Of a stretch of DNA of 64,000 nucleotides, positions 42,936 to 53,403 are shown in pieces (within the stretch, counting starts at the first letter, position 1; each line of letters starts with the position of its first letter). The translations under genes and the position numbers were made by a program. Under the pieces are notes generated by a model. It did not search any database. It saw only the letters and a program-made list of their open reading frames with translations, and was not told where the DNA came from. Source of the DNA: Pohlia nutans. Taxonomy: Eukaryota; Streptophyta; Bryopsida; Bryales; Mniaceae. The stretch lies in the NCBI GenBank assembly GCA_022496805.1, contig CM040085.1:21853811-21917810 (forward strand), written 5' to 3'.

Positions 42936-43834
42936 GTTCAGGAGGGGTGAGCCTAGGACGCAGTGTATGATACATATGGTTTTAATGTAACAATGTAATT
43001 TACCGAGCTTCATTTGGGTTTGTAAGTCATTTGTCGTTCAGGAGGGGTGAGCCTAGAACGCAGTGTATGATACATGTGGTTTCAATGTAACGATGTAATT
43101 TACCGAGCTTCATTTGGGTTTGTAAGTCATTTGTCGTTCAGGAGGGGTGAGCCTAGAACGCAGTGTATGATACATGTGGTTTTAACCCCTAAACGTCGCA
43201 GCGTCCAGGACGAAGACGAAGGATGACAAACAGATTGTAATTCTTCTCACGTTCTCCTCAATGCTTGGATGAAACTCATCCAAAATTTTAGAGATTCTTC
43301 ACCAAGTTGTTGTCTTATCTAATGGTTGGATGTAGTCATATTTGATAACATATTTTTCTAAAATTACATGTGTAGAACTATGTCCAGTTGTTGACCAAAC
43401 AAAAATTGCATTTACTGTAGTTCAAAAGTGGAATCCCCAAAATGAGGTCATAGATCTAAAAAACACAATTTTTTTAAAGAATCATCATGTTTAAGAGTAT
43501 CTCATTTCAAACTCATTCCAACAAATTTTCCTCAAAAAATTTTAAAATTTTGTTTGTAATCGAATTTAAAAAGATTTATAGATTTTAACTTTCAAAATTT
43601 ATAATTAAATATTGGTAATAGTGTTAATGAATCAAACCGTATAGATGGAATTTAAAATTCAAAATCTAGAACTTTCATATGTATACCAATTCCAAAATAT
43701 TCGTCTAAGTAGTAGTTTATAACGTTTTTTCTCAGATTGTCAATTCCAGGAACACCCTGGTACGTTTATGGATTAATGTAACAATGTAATTTACCGAGCT
43801 TCATTTGGGTTTGTAAGTCATTTGTCGTTCAGGA
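42936..43834. repeat. 100-bp tandem repeat, split by a TTAA element
   Basis: Units start at 42936, 43036 and 43136 (GTTCAGGAGGGGTGAGCCTA...), exact 100-bp period, few differences. The third unit is interrupted at TTAA by 43182-43776 and finishes at ~43828, where a partial fourth unit begins. It lies directly 3' of the preceding gene. Confidence 0.88.
43182..43776. mobile_element. TTAA element with visible empty site
   Basis: Inserted in the sequence GGTTTTAATGTAAC of the third 100-bp unit: left GGTT-TTAA-CCCCTAAACGT, right ACGTTTATGGA-TTAA-TGTAAC. Neighbouring units show the uninterrupted site, which proves a 4-bp TTAA duplication (or precise TTAA use). No ORF. Confidence 0.8.
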
Positions 43835-44105
43835 GGGGGAGCAGGTAATGGTTTGTGGCAGCTACCAAGGAGGCACCTTGGAATCATTAGAGACCCTCAA
43901 AGGCCATTTTTGATAATTTTGGAGCATACTCCTTGGCAATTTAAACCAATACATTAAAAACTAGGGGGCTTCTTTATCCCTCCTCCATGGGCTTAACCTT
44001 TCAGTGCCTAGGGTGGTTCTGGAGAAACCACTATTTTTTGGCTGATGTATTTATAAAACTCTCTTTGTTGAAATTAAAGATATTATTAATAGTATTTAAC
44101 CGTAT

Positions 44106-44129
44106 GAATGTAAGCATAGCTTACATTCA
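44106..44129. repeat. Small perfect inverted repeat
   Basis: GAATGTAAGC-ATA-GCTTACATTC, a 10-bp stem with a 3-nt loop, shortly before a TTAA element. No poly-T or gene context that would make it a terminator. Confidence 0.5.
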
Positions 44130-44139
44130 CAAGAGTTGA

Positions 44140-44980
44140 TTAACCCCTAATGTCGAAAAGAGCCCTAACAGGGTCGCTTTGAATTTGGTCAGGCTCGCAT
44201 GTACTAAATATAGTTTGCATGAAGTTGAAACTTTTTGCGGATTGTGGAGTTTTTCCGTACCTTTCCAGAAAGACCATTCATGCTTCAAAATTCCTCATAC
44301 TTAAGTAGATAGTCGTAGTCAAAGTTTGAAAATACTATTAAGGCATGCTGAAATCTGCCCGAAAGTGCAGTATATGCTCATTTATTTTCAAATTCTGCCC
44401 AAAATCAAGTAGATTGTAGTATCTTCAAAAATTCACCAAAAATTGAGATTTTACTTTTTTTTATTTTTGTACATGTAACTAAGGTTCTAAGGCATGATCA
44501 CACTGTTCGGATTCTGAGCCCAATAATTCTTGACATGCCTTTTTTGTTGTCAAAGATCGGCCTTTGTATTTGAATTTCACCATACCTCCATGCGAAAAAT
44601 CGAGCATTCCTATAGGTTTTATAGCTCCTATAAGGGTAAAAATTATATGGACGTAATCCTAACCCATTTAGGAACAAGGTATTGAAGAGATGCAATTCAA
44701 CAAACTCTTAAAATTGGTTTTTTCGGCTCACGAAATACTTCAAACCCAATATGCAACAAGGGAAATAAGCTTTTTTTTCAACTTTGAACATTATGATCTC
44801 ATGATTGGTGAGGAATTTAAATCTCAGCTTTGTATAGACACACTCGTACAAGTTAGGTACTAGATCCTACGGTTACGCACTCAAAAAAAAATTCAAAAGC
44901 TAAAAATTTCCACCTTGCAATGAAAGAGGGTTGTTTTGAGGATTTTGGCAATTTTGAGGCCTTACGACATTAGGGGTTAA
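44140..44980. mobile_element. TTAA-flanked element with perfect 12-bp termini
   Basis: TTAA-CCCCTAATGTCG on the left and the exact inverse CGACATTAGGGG-TTAA on the right. 841 bp, no ORF. Confidence 0.72.
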
Positions 44981-45874
44981 ATCTTGGTAAGATCAGACCG
45001 TTGGATTGGAAGATTATAATATGTTTTTGAATCGTATTTTGCACATTCAAAATTTAGATTTTTGAAACCGAATCCAAAAGATACCGCATCCAAAAAAAAA
45101 ACCGAATCCAAAAGATACCGCAAACGGCTATCATCAAGACGCAACTGCGATGCTCATGTCACTTCCCTGACCCTTTCAAGGACCGGTTATTCATGCTTGT
45201 GTAATACCATTCCACATGATCAGATTGTAAAAAAGATACTAAAAAATGCAGGCAACATTATATCACTAAAAAGGAACGCTGCCCATAAGAAATAGCCATT
45301 CCCGTATGAAATCCGTCCGACAGGGTTGGAATCTAATTTGACGATTTTAGAGCTGAGACAGTTCCTGATTTTAATGGACTATAACTTGACAGACTCTCAG
45401 GAATTCGTGCGTTTAAAAAATAGACTCTCCCAACAGAGTATACTTAAAAGAAATGAAACCCTAGTCCTTCTCTCTGAGCTAACCCTAGCCTTACGCTAAT
45501 TCAGCCACATTAGCCAATGCGCAAGGTTCATAAAGACAACGAGGTACATTGAAGAACCGAAGCTATCTCACCTGGCGACACCATTTTGTGAGAGCAAATA
45601 TACTGCATAAATGGAGATCGAAAATGATCGGTATACTGTATAAATGGAGATCGAAGATTTCTGTTCGGACACGTCAAAGAGCAAAAGACTAACGGAACTA
45701 ACAATAAGCCGGATCAAACTGACTTCGGACAAAGCAGGGATGTCAGAAAAGGTTCAAAATTTTGCAAAGGTCTTATGTGGTCGATGGTGTCTTAAGGATT
45801 CCACAACAACTCCTTCTAGTCTATAAATCCACTACATGCATCCTACAGATCGTAATCCCTCTACACCTCGAGTT
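44981..45874. other. No gene recognised
   Basis: Contains a second TTAA-family core word just right of the element (CAGACCGTTGGATTGG) and a direct repeat ACCGAATCCAAAAGATACCG near 45067-45120. No supported exon. Confidence 0.35.
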
Positions 45875-46004
45875 ATGCAGCAGCCTTAGCTGAGTAACTT
45901 ATGCAGCAGCCTTAGCTGAGTAACGTATGCAGCAGCCTTAGCTGAGTAACGTATACAGCAGCCTTAGCTGAGTAACTTATGCAGCAGCCTTAGTTGAGTA
46001 ACTT
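45875..46004. repeat. Five tandem 26-bp units
   Basis: Unit ATGCAGCAGCCTTAGCTGAG plus TAACTT, starts at 45875, 45901, 45927, 45953 and 45979. The last unit overlaps the 3' end of the 309-residue ORF and supplies its final codons and stop. Confidence 0.88.
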
Positions 46005-46919
46005 CTTCAAAAAGAAAAATTGCATGGGAAGTGCTGTTGTCAACGCCCCCAACCCTCCAGGTAGCTTTGATAGGTCCGAGAGGCTTTCAAGGATGGTGAG
46101 TAAGTTCCTTTTTTTCTCTGCATCAACAGACATCTTAAGGAAGTTGCAAAGGGTGCGATTCTTATTCCCCATCAATTCCCTTGTGTAAACCCTATGCTCA
46201 ATGGCATTCGAGAATACATGAGCAATGTCGTTGCGTTGAGAAGCCGCTTTCAGTTTAGTGAAATAGAGAATGGCATCCTTTCGAAGCTTGTGTGACGCTT
46301 CATCAATCTCCTCTGACGGTAGATTGTATCCCTTCGCAATAAGCTCCTCGAGATACTTTCTCTCTGCAAAACCCATTGCCCAAGTACACCACTCCATTTC
46401 CCAGGTACTCCGCTGGTCATTTGCAGTTAGTTTAGAGACGTACCATATGATATTCTGATAGGACAGAGTTGTCAACCCCTCTTCAAAGGGACCAAAGCTT
46501 ACGAGATTCTGCCGTAGGATCCCCATAAAATAGTCATCGTCATAGAACGATGTCAATCTCATCTGCAAAGTTTCTAAGACATCCGAGACTGCCGACAGCT
46601 TGGGATTGAAGCCTTTGAATTCCTTCCAATAGAGGAAATAGTCTTTCCAGAACGTCGCATCCTCCATTCCAAACGATTTGCCATCAAACTCGTCCTCAAG
46701 TTTTTTCACCCACCTTTTTAAGGGTTTGTTCCCGAAGCCCGGAGCCTTCATGGCCACAAGGGTAGTACCTTCCTTGCAAGCCGCTTCTACTTGGAGCTTC
46801 GTTAGTTGGTCAGAGAGCTCCCGAATTTGAGTTGAAGGATCGGACTCTAATAACACGTCTGCCGGGAGCAATTTCACGGGAGAGTCGTCGAAGGTGTAAA
46901 CTACCGTGCTCGTGCTCAT
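45990..46919 (-). CDS. Uncharacterised 309-residue protein
   Basis: Single ORF from ATG 46919 (MSTSTVVYTFDDSPVKLLPA...) to 45990. The N-terminal ~45 residues are polar, with a short helix (IRELSDQLTKLQVEAACKEG). The rest is Trp/Phe/Tyr-rich and probably globular and helical (FWKDYFLYWKEFKGFNPKLS, WEMEWCTWAMGFAERKYLEE). No signal peptide or membrane segment. The C-terminus ends in sequence from the 26-bp tandem repeat, so the original stop may have been replaced. It lies downstream of a duplicated ~510-bp block that would hold its promoter. No family recognised; a domesticated element ORF is possible. Confidence 0.55.
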   Translation of the reverse strand: MSTSTVVYTFDDSPVKLLPADVLLESDPSTQIRELSDQLTKLQVEAACKEGTTLVAMKAPGFGNKPLKRWVKKLEDEFDGKSFGMEDATFWKDYFLYWKEFKGFNPKLSAVSDVLETLQMRLTSFYDDDYFMGILRQNLVSFGPFEEGLTTLSYQNIIWYVSKLTANDQRSTWEMEWCTWAMGFAERKYLEELIAKGYNLPSEEIDEASHKLRKDAILYFTKLKAASQRNDIAHVFSNAIEHRVYTRELMGNKNRTLCNFLKMSVDAEKKRNLLTILESLSDLSKLPGGLGALTTALPMQFFFLKKLLN

Positions 46920-46955
46920 TTTCCTCAAACGCTGCACAACAACAATAACGACAAC

Positions 46956-48020
46956 GAGGTGAGGAATTGCGATGGTGTACCAACGGCGGTGGGCAGGGAC
47001 TGCGGCAACTCACGGAACCTTAGCTTCACAAAAAATGACGAAACCCTGCGTCAAGAGATCGCCTCACAGGATCCAATCTACGATTGAGTACTAGCTAAGC
47101 ACAATTTCCGTGCAAATTTAGTGACAATAAAGATATAAGGAGCGCCACACACAAATTCAGCCCGTGACAACATCAATTGCATCAGAGAGGGAGATTTCCC
47201 CTTCATCTCAGCTACAAACCCCAAAACAACCCTGACTTGTTGAGGAGCTCCAAAATTTCGAAATATGACGAATTATTTATATTATCATTGTGAAATGCAG
47301 AAATTGAAACCATCGAAAGAGCCGAATGGGACAGAGCGACTGGGGAAGTAGGGAATCGACCTAAGCGCGGCAAATTCACTATGCTGAGCCAAAATCATCA
47401 TTGAATGTATTGATGGAAAAGGAATTGCAAGTAGTCGTACCAGGTTGTTAGAAGCTTGCTGTCATCCGAAAATCGACCAGAAGAAACAGATTGACAAGGA
47501 GGTGAGGAATTGCGATGGTGTATCAACGGCGGTGAGCAGGGACTGGCGCCGCTGCGGCAACTCACGGAACCCTAGCTTCACAAAAAATGACAAAACCCTG
47601 CGTCAAGAGATCGCCTCACAAGATCCAATCTACGATTGAGTACTAGCTAAGCACAATTTCCGTGCGAATTTAGTGACAATAAGGATATAAGGAGCGCCAA
47701 ACACAAATTCAGCCCGTGACAACATCAATTGCATTAGAGAGGGAGATTTCCCCTTCATCTCAGCTACAAACCCCAAAATAACCCTGACTTGTTGAAGAGC
47801 TCCAAAATTTCGAAATATGATGAATTATTCATATTATCATTGTGAAATGCAGAAATTGAAACCATCGAAAGAGCCGAATGGGACAGAGCGCCTGGGGAAG
47901 CAGGGAATCGACCTAAGCGCGGCAAATTCACTATGCTGAGCCAAAATCATCATTGAATGTATTGATGGAAAGGGAATTGCAAGTAGTCGTACCAGGTTGT
48001 TAGAAGCTTGCTGTCATCCG
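46956..48020. repeat. Direct duplication of ~510-520 bp
   Basis: 46956-47468 and 47499-48020 are ~97% alike by eye (GAGGTGAGGAATTGCGATGG ... AGCTTGCTGTCATCCG). The main indel is nine bases (GCGCCGCTG) present only in the second copy. A 30-bp spacer between them can be read IDQKKQIDKE, reminiscent of the end of exon 2 at 41340-41444. Confidence 0.8.
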
Positions 48021-49448
48021 GTTGTGTTGCGAAGAAATCCAACACGCAGGCTTGTTTGTGTGACTGACGCCAAATTGTTCCTTGCAGCAAAACAGAGTGT
48101 TGCAGCACTCTAGTCTACGTCAACCCGTTCTCAGAGTTGTTCCCAATGACGGAGGGAACAAGTTTAGGGGCGGACGAATGAACTCATCTCTCTCTCTGAG
48201 AATTAACCCCTAAAAGCCCCCAAAAAAACTTAGATGTGTTATAAAATACTAGCAAAAACCTGTGTTTCAAAAAACACATGTTTAAGAAACATGGATCTGT
48301 TGTACCCGTTGTATCTGTTGTTCTTATATATGTGACCATGAACTGCCATATAACACAATTCCAAGTTAGCACAAGTTCGGGGTCGTCCGCCGAACTACAG
48401 TCACACCTTGATAAGTATGAACAGTTGGGAGCATACTTGTGGTTAACACTTAGAGAATGAAAACACTTAACACTTATCGAAGGTGATGCCGATGATTTGT
48501 AACACTTATAAAAAATAACACTTAGAAGAATTAATGCAATACAAATGACCAATCTAGCAACATATGTTCTCTGAATGAAGTTCACAACACAAATAATACG
48601 TAATATTATATTCTATGGCCTTCAGTCCCTTTTTATATCCTTGCCATGCCTAGTTGCCTATTATTTTTAAGTTTATAAACTTAAACGTACAATCTTATCT
48701 TTTACTTTATGAACTTAAAAGTATATGATCTTTTACTTTACGATCTTAAAAATACATATACCAATCAATTTGTTTCTAGAATGGACATCTAGAGTTGCAT
48801 CTAGAAACTATTATTCGATCTTAACAGCCATGACCCTGAATCAAAATATCCTAGCGATGGAGAGTGATTCAAAGTTTTTTGATGAGGTGTTTGTACGTCT
48901 TCAGTCAGAACTTCCCTAGACACTAGATTCACCTAATCCTTATCAAGGCGCAATGGGGACTGCAGACATGGATGAATCCTCGATTGCAGACGCTCCCTAT
49001 AAATCCTTTTGTAAGTAAGTCATCATTGAGTTATTTTAGCTGAATTTCTTCGTCATTCAAGTATTAACACTACTAACATAATATTCATTAAAATGAGAGA
49101 ATTCCAGAATAATGAGAGTCCAAAAAGTGTTAACCCAACCCAAATCAAAGCACTAACCATTCCAGAAATAAGCTGAAACAATAGAAAATGGACACACTGA
49201 AGATCAAATTGAGTACATTTAATACAAGTGGGCAATAAAAGATTTAAGAAGTGACATCTATTTATAGTAAGTATAAAACGAATATACATTTTTTGTGTTT
49301 TTGTATTGCGGGACTGTAATTGAATCATGATAATGTCTCATAATGCGAGGAAAAAAAATGGGCGCAGCGCAAAATCCTATATAAAAACATCAGCTCCACG
49401 TTTTTTTATAAATCTGTATAGTAATCGCAAATAAAATACCTAGCGTTA
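48021..49448. other. No gene recognised; one TTAA-element end at 48203
   Basis: TTAACCCCTAAAAGCCCCC at 48203 is a family left end without a detectable right partner. The rest is AT-rich with no supported exon. Confidence 0.35.
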
Positions 49449-49808
49449 TCATGAATGTGATCGGCTCTTAAGTTCAGCTAGTGCCTTCAAGATCGCAACA
49501 CCACGAGTATGGCCGGTCCACTTCGTACATCGTTGTTGCGCAATCTCTCGCCTCTGTTGCTGCAGCATCCGTTGCTCCCACGCATCTCGAACAGGAGCAG
49601 AGCTCCTTCTGGGTAGAAGTCCGTCGTGTGACTGAGTCTCTCGAAGACCCTCATTCAATGAAGGGTGACGAGTACGCAAGGGCGCACGAGGAGGCACATC
49701 AACACGGGCTTGAATTAGAGGAGGCGGGTTTGATGACAGCATCGCAGGGGGCTTTCCGATAGCATTTAAAGTAGCAGATGACTTGCATCTATTCCGCATG
49801 TCGGACAC
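49449..49808 (-). CDS. Unrecognised gene, last exon
   Basis: After TATTGCAG|, 119 codons to a stop at 49449: VSDMRNRCKSSATLNAIGKP, a Pro/Arg-rich middle and a basic Gln-rich helix (EQRMLQQQRREIAQQR). Phase 0 with the exon at 49894-50235. Likely intrinsically disordered and RNA- or chromatin-associated, but no domain is recognised. Confidence 0.5.
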   Translation of the reverse strand: MSDMRNRCKSSATLNAIGKPPAMLSSNPPPLIQARVDVPPRAPLRTRHPSLNEGLRETQSHDGLLPRRSSAPVRDAWEQRMLQQQRREIAQQRCTKWTGHTRGVAILKALAELKSRSHS

Positions 49809-49893
49809 CTGCAATACACTGAAATGTATAAGAAAATCGCAAGTCAAGTCCTTGGAAGAGAAATAATAGTGCGGGAAAAGAAAGTATTCATAC

Positions 49894-50235
49894 CTCTACA
49901 GAATCAATTGGGCATGCAACGTCTTCATAAAGCTTTCTTTGTGGCGCTCTATCAGACGGAGAACGAGAGCGACGAGACGTAGAGGGTTCCCGTGACCCCA
50001 GAGGAGAAGGAGAGCGCAAGGACAGAGGACGCGGCCCACCGTTGGGGGGGCTTGTCACTACACCATCCTCAATTGGCCTGGTGGAAAAGTCCATCGTTGA
50101 CTGGGTCGTAGCTGCCGAGCACATGAAGTTTCCTTTACTGAGTGGAGCATACTGGCCGTAGTCCATGATAGAGTCGACTGACGCTGTGCATTGGAGGTCA
50201 GTACCGTGGACCGGAATCGCAGTGGCATACCTTGC
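49894..50235 (-). CDS. Unrecognised gene, penultimate exon
   Basis: 114 codons between CTCTTCAG| and GTAGAG|GTATGA (ARYATAIPVHGTDLQCTASV..., then a Ser/Arg/Pro-rich part PLSLRSPSPLGSREPSTSRR). Might be 3' exons of the HAD-like gene just upstream if that gene's TAG/stop is bypassed; more likely a separate gene. Confidence 0.5.
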
Positions 50236-50544
50236 CTGAAGAGAATTAGTGACCAAGTCAAATCCCAGCAGCGAATTGCAACGAAACAAAATATTCTAAG
50301 CACTAGAGAAGAGCAGAACATGATGCTAATTGAACAAGAAAGCGATGAAGACATAACAAATCGAAGGGACAGCATTCATAAAATTCATCTCGCAAAGTAC
50401 TCAAGCAGTAATGATGTGAAGGGCAGATATATTACAATTAGAAGGACATATACAGATCAGTCAAGGCGACCAAAAACTAATATGTAGTCTGGAACGGCTA
50501 CATCACTAGGAAAAGGGAGTCCAGCTATACAACTGTACAAACAA

Positions 50545-51342
50545 CTAGGACCTAGGCAAACTACGGGATGCGTGTACAGCATCTATAAGGGCGCTGTACT
50601 GTCGACGGTCGGGCTCGTCGCAGAGCATACGTCGCCCAATATTGTTGTTCATTCGGAATGATGACAACCCTGGGCCAGGACTGCGATGGAGACGTCGAAA
50701 CCATGGAAGTAGAACATCATGGAGAAAATTGTCACTCGCATCATCCCCGACGTATGACCAAGAGTCAGGGAGAATTACATTCTGGGGCTCATTCAAAATG
50801 TGCTTAATAGGGCTATCGTCCACTACAATGGTGTTTGCAGACGTGAATCTGCCACCATATCCTGTGAACAACTTGACGAGATTCTTAAGGAACAAGTCCT
50901 TATCAGTGCCAGGCACTTTGAATGAGGACACCCTGCCATGCCTATCCCTACACTTGAGGGTCTCGCACGAGTCTTGGCCAAGTACAAGGGAAGGGAGCTG
51001 GATGCCACGGAAAAGATATCGAACTACCAATTCAGTGGTAGACTTCCTCATAGAACTCTAGACGGTAACGTCAGCGATCATGCTCAGCTCCCGGAGGAAC
51101 GAGAAGCAGAGGGGGCTTACGTATACTGCTTTGGGCCCCACTACAGCCGGGAGAACGGCTGAGTGCGGCGCATTGTAATTGTTAAAGGGCGTAGGCGTGG
51201 ACTTGGATTTCAAATCCTCGCAGACGCAGAGGATTCCATTCAGGTCCAGCACGACATTGAGCCATTTCTTGGGCGCCCTAGGCAGTGGCGAACGAATGAC
51301 CGCCTCCGAAGAACCTCCACGAGAAAGAGGAGGGCCGGATTC
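50545..51342 (-). pseudogene. HAD/FCP1 (NIF)-like phosphatase domain with in-frame TAG
   Basis: Exon after GTCGCCAG| at 51343; one frame of 266 codons to a stop at 50545. It begins ESGPPLSRGGSSEAVIRSPL. Motif I is VVLDLNGIL (DxD/N type, as in a plant HAD subfamily with DLNG), followed by YVSPLCFSFLREL and the hydrophobic strand DVTV. There the frame has TAG (51060-51058) exactly where FCP1-like proteins have Trp before SSMRKSTTELV. The remainder is normal: QDSCETLKCRDRHG, DLFLKNLVKLF, the acidic motif TIVVDDSPIKHILNEPQN and a C-terminal helix. A TGG-to-TAG change makes a pseudogene likely; readthrough or RNA editing is the alternative. Confidence 0.65.
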
Positions 51343-51496
51343 CTGGCGACAACGGGGCAGTCAAATGTGCAGCCAGTTATGATCCTGAACTGGCACATTT
51401 CGGACGACACGGCAAAAAAACAGTAAAAGATCGAGGCGAGCACGAAGACAAGCAACCAAAAGACCAAGCCATGACTAAGGGACTAACGAAACGAAC

Positions 51497-51798
51497 TTGA
51501 AGGCCGGAGGACTCGATTGACTTCGCACTGGCCACAGGAGTGACCGCCGAAGGTGCAGCTCCGGCGACGTTTAGAGGGCGGGAGGCCGAAGTACGTGTAC
51601 GCTCATCCAATTGCGTACTCGGCTTAAGTCTACCAGGTGGCACAATTGTTTGAGAGGACGGAGGGACGATAGGACAAGGGGGGACCCTAGGCGAGGGCGG
51701 ACTGGGATCCAAGGACGAACTGTCCGGAGTAGATTGTGGTAGGGGAAGCACAGCAGAAGGCAATTGAACATGAGACACATTGTGGGCACGGAATGAGC
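51497..51798 (-). CDS. Pro/Ser-rich upstream exon of the HAD-like gene (3' boundary unsure)
   Basis: Begins after TCATCGCAG|. Reads SFRAHNVSHVQLPSAVLPLP, then a Pro/Ser-rich linker (SPPSPRVPPCPIVPPSS) and NVAGAAPSAVTPVASAKSIE. Low-complexity linkers like this often precede NIF domains. No strong donor is seen; candidates are near 51497-51520. Confidence 0.4.
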
Positions 51799-51988
51799 CT
51801 GCGATGACAATAGATGAACAGAAATTCCGAGTGAGGAGTATGTAAATTAAAATATGGGCCAAAAATTTGAAGTACAAAAATGTTGCTGGAATAAATGTCC
51901 TAAGTGCACTTCTCAACAAGGAGTTGAGCTTCCTAAATATTACAGCCGTCTATACAAAAATCCTACAAAGTGCAACCTATGATACAAA

Positions 51989-52010
51989 TCAGCTCGAGTC
52001 GAGCTAAAAC
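51989..52010. repeat. Single copy of the near-palindromic motif, 3' of the large gene
   Basis: TCAGCTCGAGTCGAGCTAAA, same motif as in the introns of the gene at 52-63.5 kb, located ~25 bp past its stop codon. Confidence 0.8.
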
Positions 52011-52031
52011 TATACAAATGACATCGAGTGA

Positions 52032-53060
52032 TTATTGAGAACCACCTGCTGCAGCGTCAGTGTCGGGCGAGGCGGCAGTGTCTGCATCTGCACTGCCAGC
52101 AGCTCCGCTGAATTCCAGACTGTCGTCGGCATCATCAGTAGCGGTCGAGGACATTTGCCGGGGAGCCGGTGGAGCGGACGCTGGAGCAGGTGGAGGCGGA
52201 GGAGGCGGAGCGACAGGCGAGGGCGCTGGGGGAAGCGGAAGAGGCGGAGCGACAGGCGAGGGCACAAGGGGAAGCGGAGGAGCCGGAGCGACAAGCGAGA
52301 GCGCAGGAGGAGCAGAACATCCGCTGATGTCTGATCCCGACTGTTGATTACCAAGCAGCAGAGGTTGAGGGGTCGACGGCGGGGGGGTCAATGCGGCGAG
52401 AGGACCCGGCATTAAACCCGTCATTAATGCCTGCAATGTCTGCTGCATGGCATTCTGTTGTTGTTGCTGTTGCAGTTGCTGCAACTGGATCGCCTCCATC
52501 TGCTGCTTATGCTGATCCATCATGAACTTCTGAAAGTCTTGCTGGTCCTTCCTCGCCTCCTCGTGCATCTTGAGATTGAGCTTCGCGTTCGCCTTGGTCG
52601 TCGTAGCGAGACCTTGAAGCGAGGCAGCCATCAAATTGATAAGTTCAGTGACAGACCCCCGCTTCTTCTTCTTCGACTTCGGCGTGGTGGAAGGAGACGC
52701 AAGAGGTTGGCCCAAGGACGCAGATGATCCGGGCGCATCAGATTTTCGGGGTGTCTCCAATGGAGCAGGAGTGAAATCTTCATCGTTCAAGTCGTCACCC
52801 TCGTCATCGGAAGAGGAGTCCTTGACGTCCGTGTCATCCCTCTTCCTCTTCGAAGGACTAACCCACGCATCACTGGCTTTCCTCTTTGATGAAGACGGCG
52901 CAGGTCGTGCACCAGGGGTACTCCGATTTCCCTCGACCTGCACTAGATATCCGTCCGCAAGGAAGTCTGCCTTGTCGAGGTCCAAGGCCTCGTTCGCGAT
53001 GGCAGTCCAGAATACCGAAGTGTGATTCGACCCGATAGCGTAGGTGTTTACGCAACTCAT
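52032..53060 (-). CDS. Large nuclear-type protein, last exon (NLS, poly-Q, Pro-rich)
   Basis: After TTTGTGCAG| it reads MSCVNTYAIGSNHTSVFWTA in phase 0 and ends at TAA 52034-52032 (342 codons). Order: short globular start, basic patches typical of nuclear signals (SSSKRKASD, SPSKRKRDD), an acidic patch (SSSDDEGDDLNDED), a Lys patch (KSKKKKRG), a helix with Gln runs (EAIQLQQLQQQQQQNAMQQ) and a Pro/Ala-rich tail. This composition suggests a chromatin or transcription factor scaffold. No catalytic domain is recognised. Confidence 0.7.
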   Translation of the reverse strand: MSCVNTYAIGSNHTSVFWTAIANEALDLDKADFLADGYLVQVEGNRSTPGARPAPSSSKRKASDAWVSPSKRKRDDTDVKDSSSDDEGDDLNDEDFTPAPLETPRKSDAPGSSASLGQPLASPSTTPKSKKKKRGSVTELINLMAASLQGLATTTKANAKLNLKMHEEARKDQQDFQKFMMDQHKQQMEAIQLQQLQQQQQQNAMQQTLQALMTGLMPGPLAALTPPPSTPQPLLLGNQQSGSDISGCSAPPALSLVAPAPPLPLVPSPVAPPLPLPPAPSPVAPPPPPPPAPASAPPAPRQMSSTATDDADDSLEFSGAAGSADADTAASPDTDAAAGGSQ

Positions 53061-53403
53061 CTGCACAAATAGCATGACAGTCATCAAGCAAGTTAGAGAA
53101 CCATATAGTTCACGAACAAATAATGTTTAGATCGAGCCGACCTAAACTGTGACGGCCGGAGAGGATACTATTTTCAGGTCGACCCGAGCTAAAGTACAGC
53201 ATCGATTCCTGGACTTGAACACATAACGCTTAGCTCGACACGAGCTGAAATTCAGTGCGGGTCAAGTTGGACACATCAGACCAGAGCAGAACAGCAATTA
53301 AGGAGTTTAGGTCGACCCGAGCTAAAATGTTGTAACGCTAACACTACATAAGATTAGCTCGACACGAGCTGAAGAGCATGTGTCCAAGTGCTGGACTACG
53401 TAC
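53061..53403. repeat. Intron with five near-palindromic motif copies
   Basis: A 343-bp intron (CTG|GTACGT ... GTGCAG|). Motif copies lie near 53125, 53174, 53229, 53306 and 53350, for example TTTAGATCGAGCCGACCTAA and TTAGCTCGACACGAGCTGAA. Confidence 0.85.

Noticed and set aside
7200..45000. Telomere-like TTAGGG/CCCCTAA words
   Set aside because: They occur singly at transposon ends next to TTAA, not in tandem arrays.
42936..46004. CRISPR-like arrays (100-bp and 26-bp repeats)
   Set aside because: Head-to-tail tandem repeats with no unique spacers, in a eukaryotic sequence.
47445..47639. Plus-strand ORF ending in IDQKKQIDKE then VRNCDG
   Set aside because: Only the short spacer part resembles a known exon end; the rest lies inside the non-coding duplicated block.
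52035..52354. Plus-strand Gly/Arg-rich ORFs
   Set aside because: Antisense of the Pro/Ala-rich tail of the minus-strand gene.
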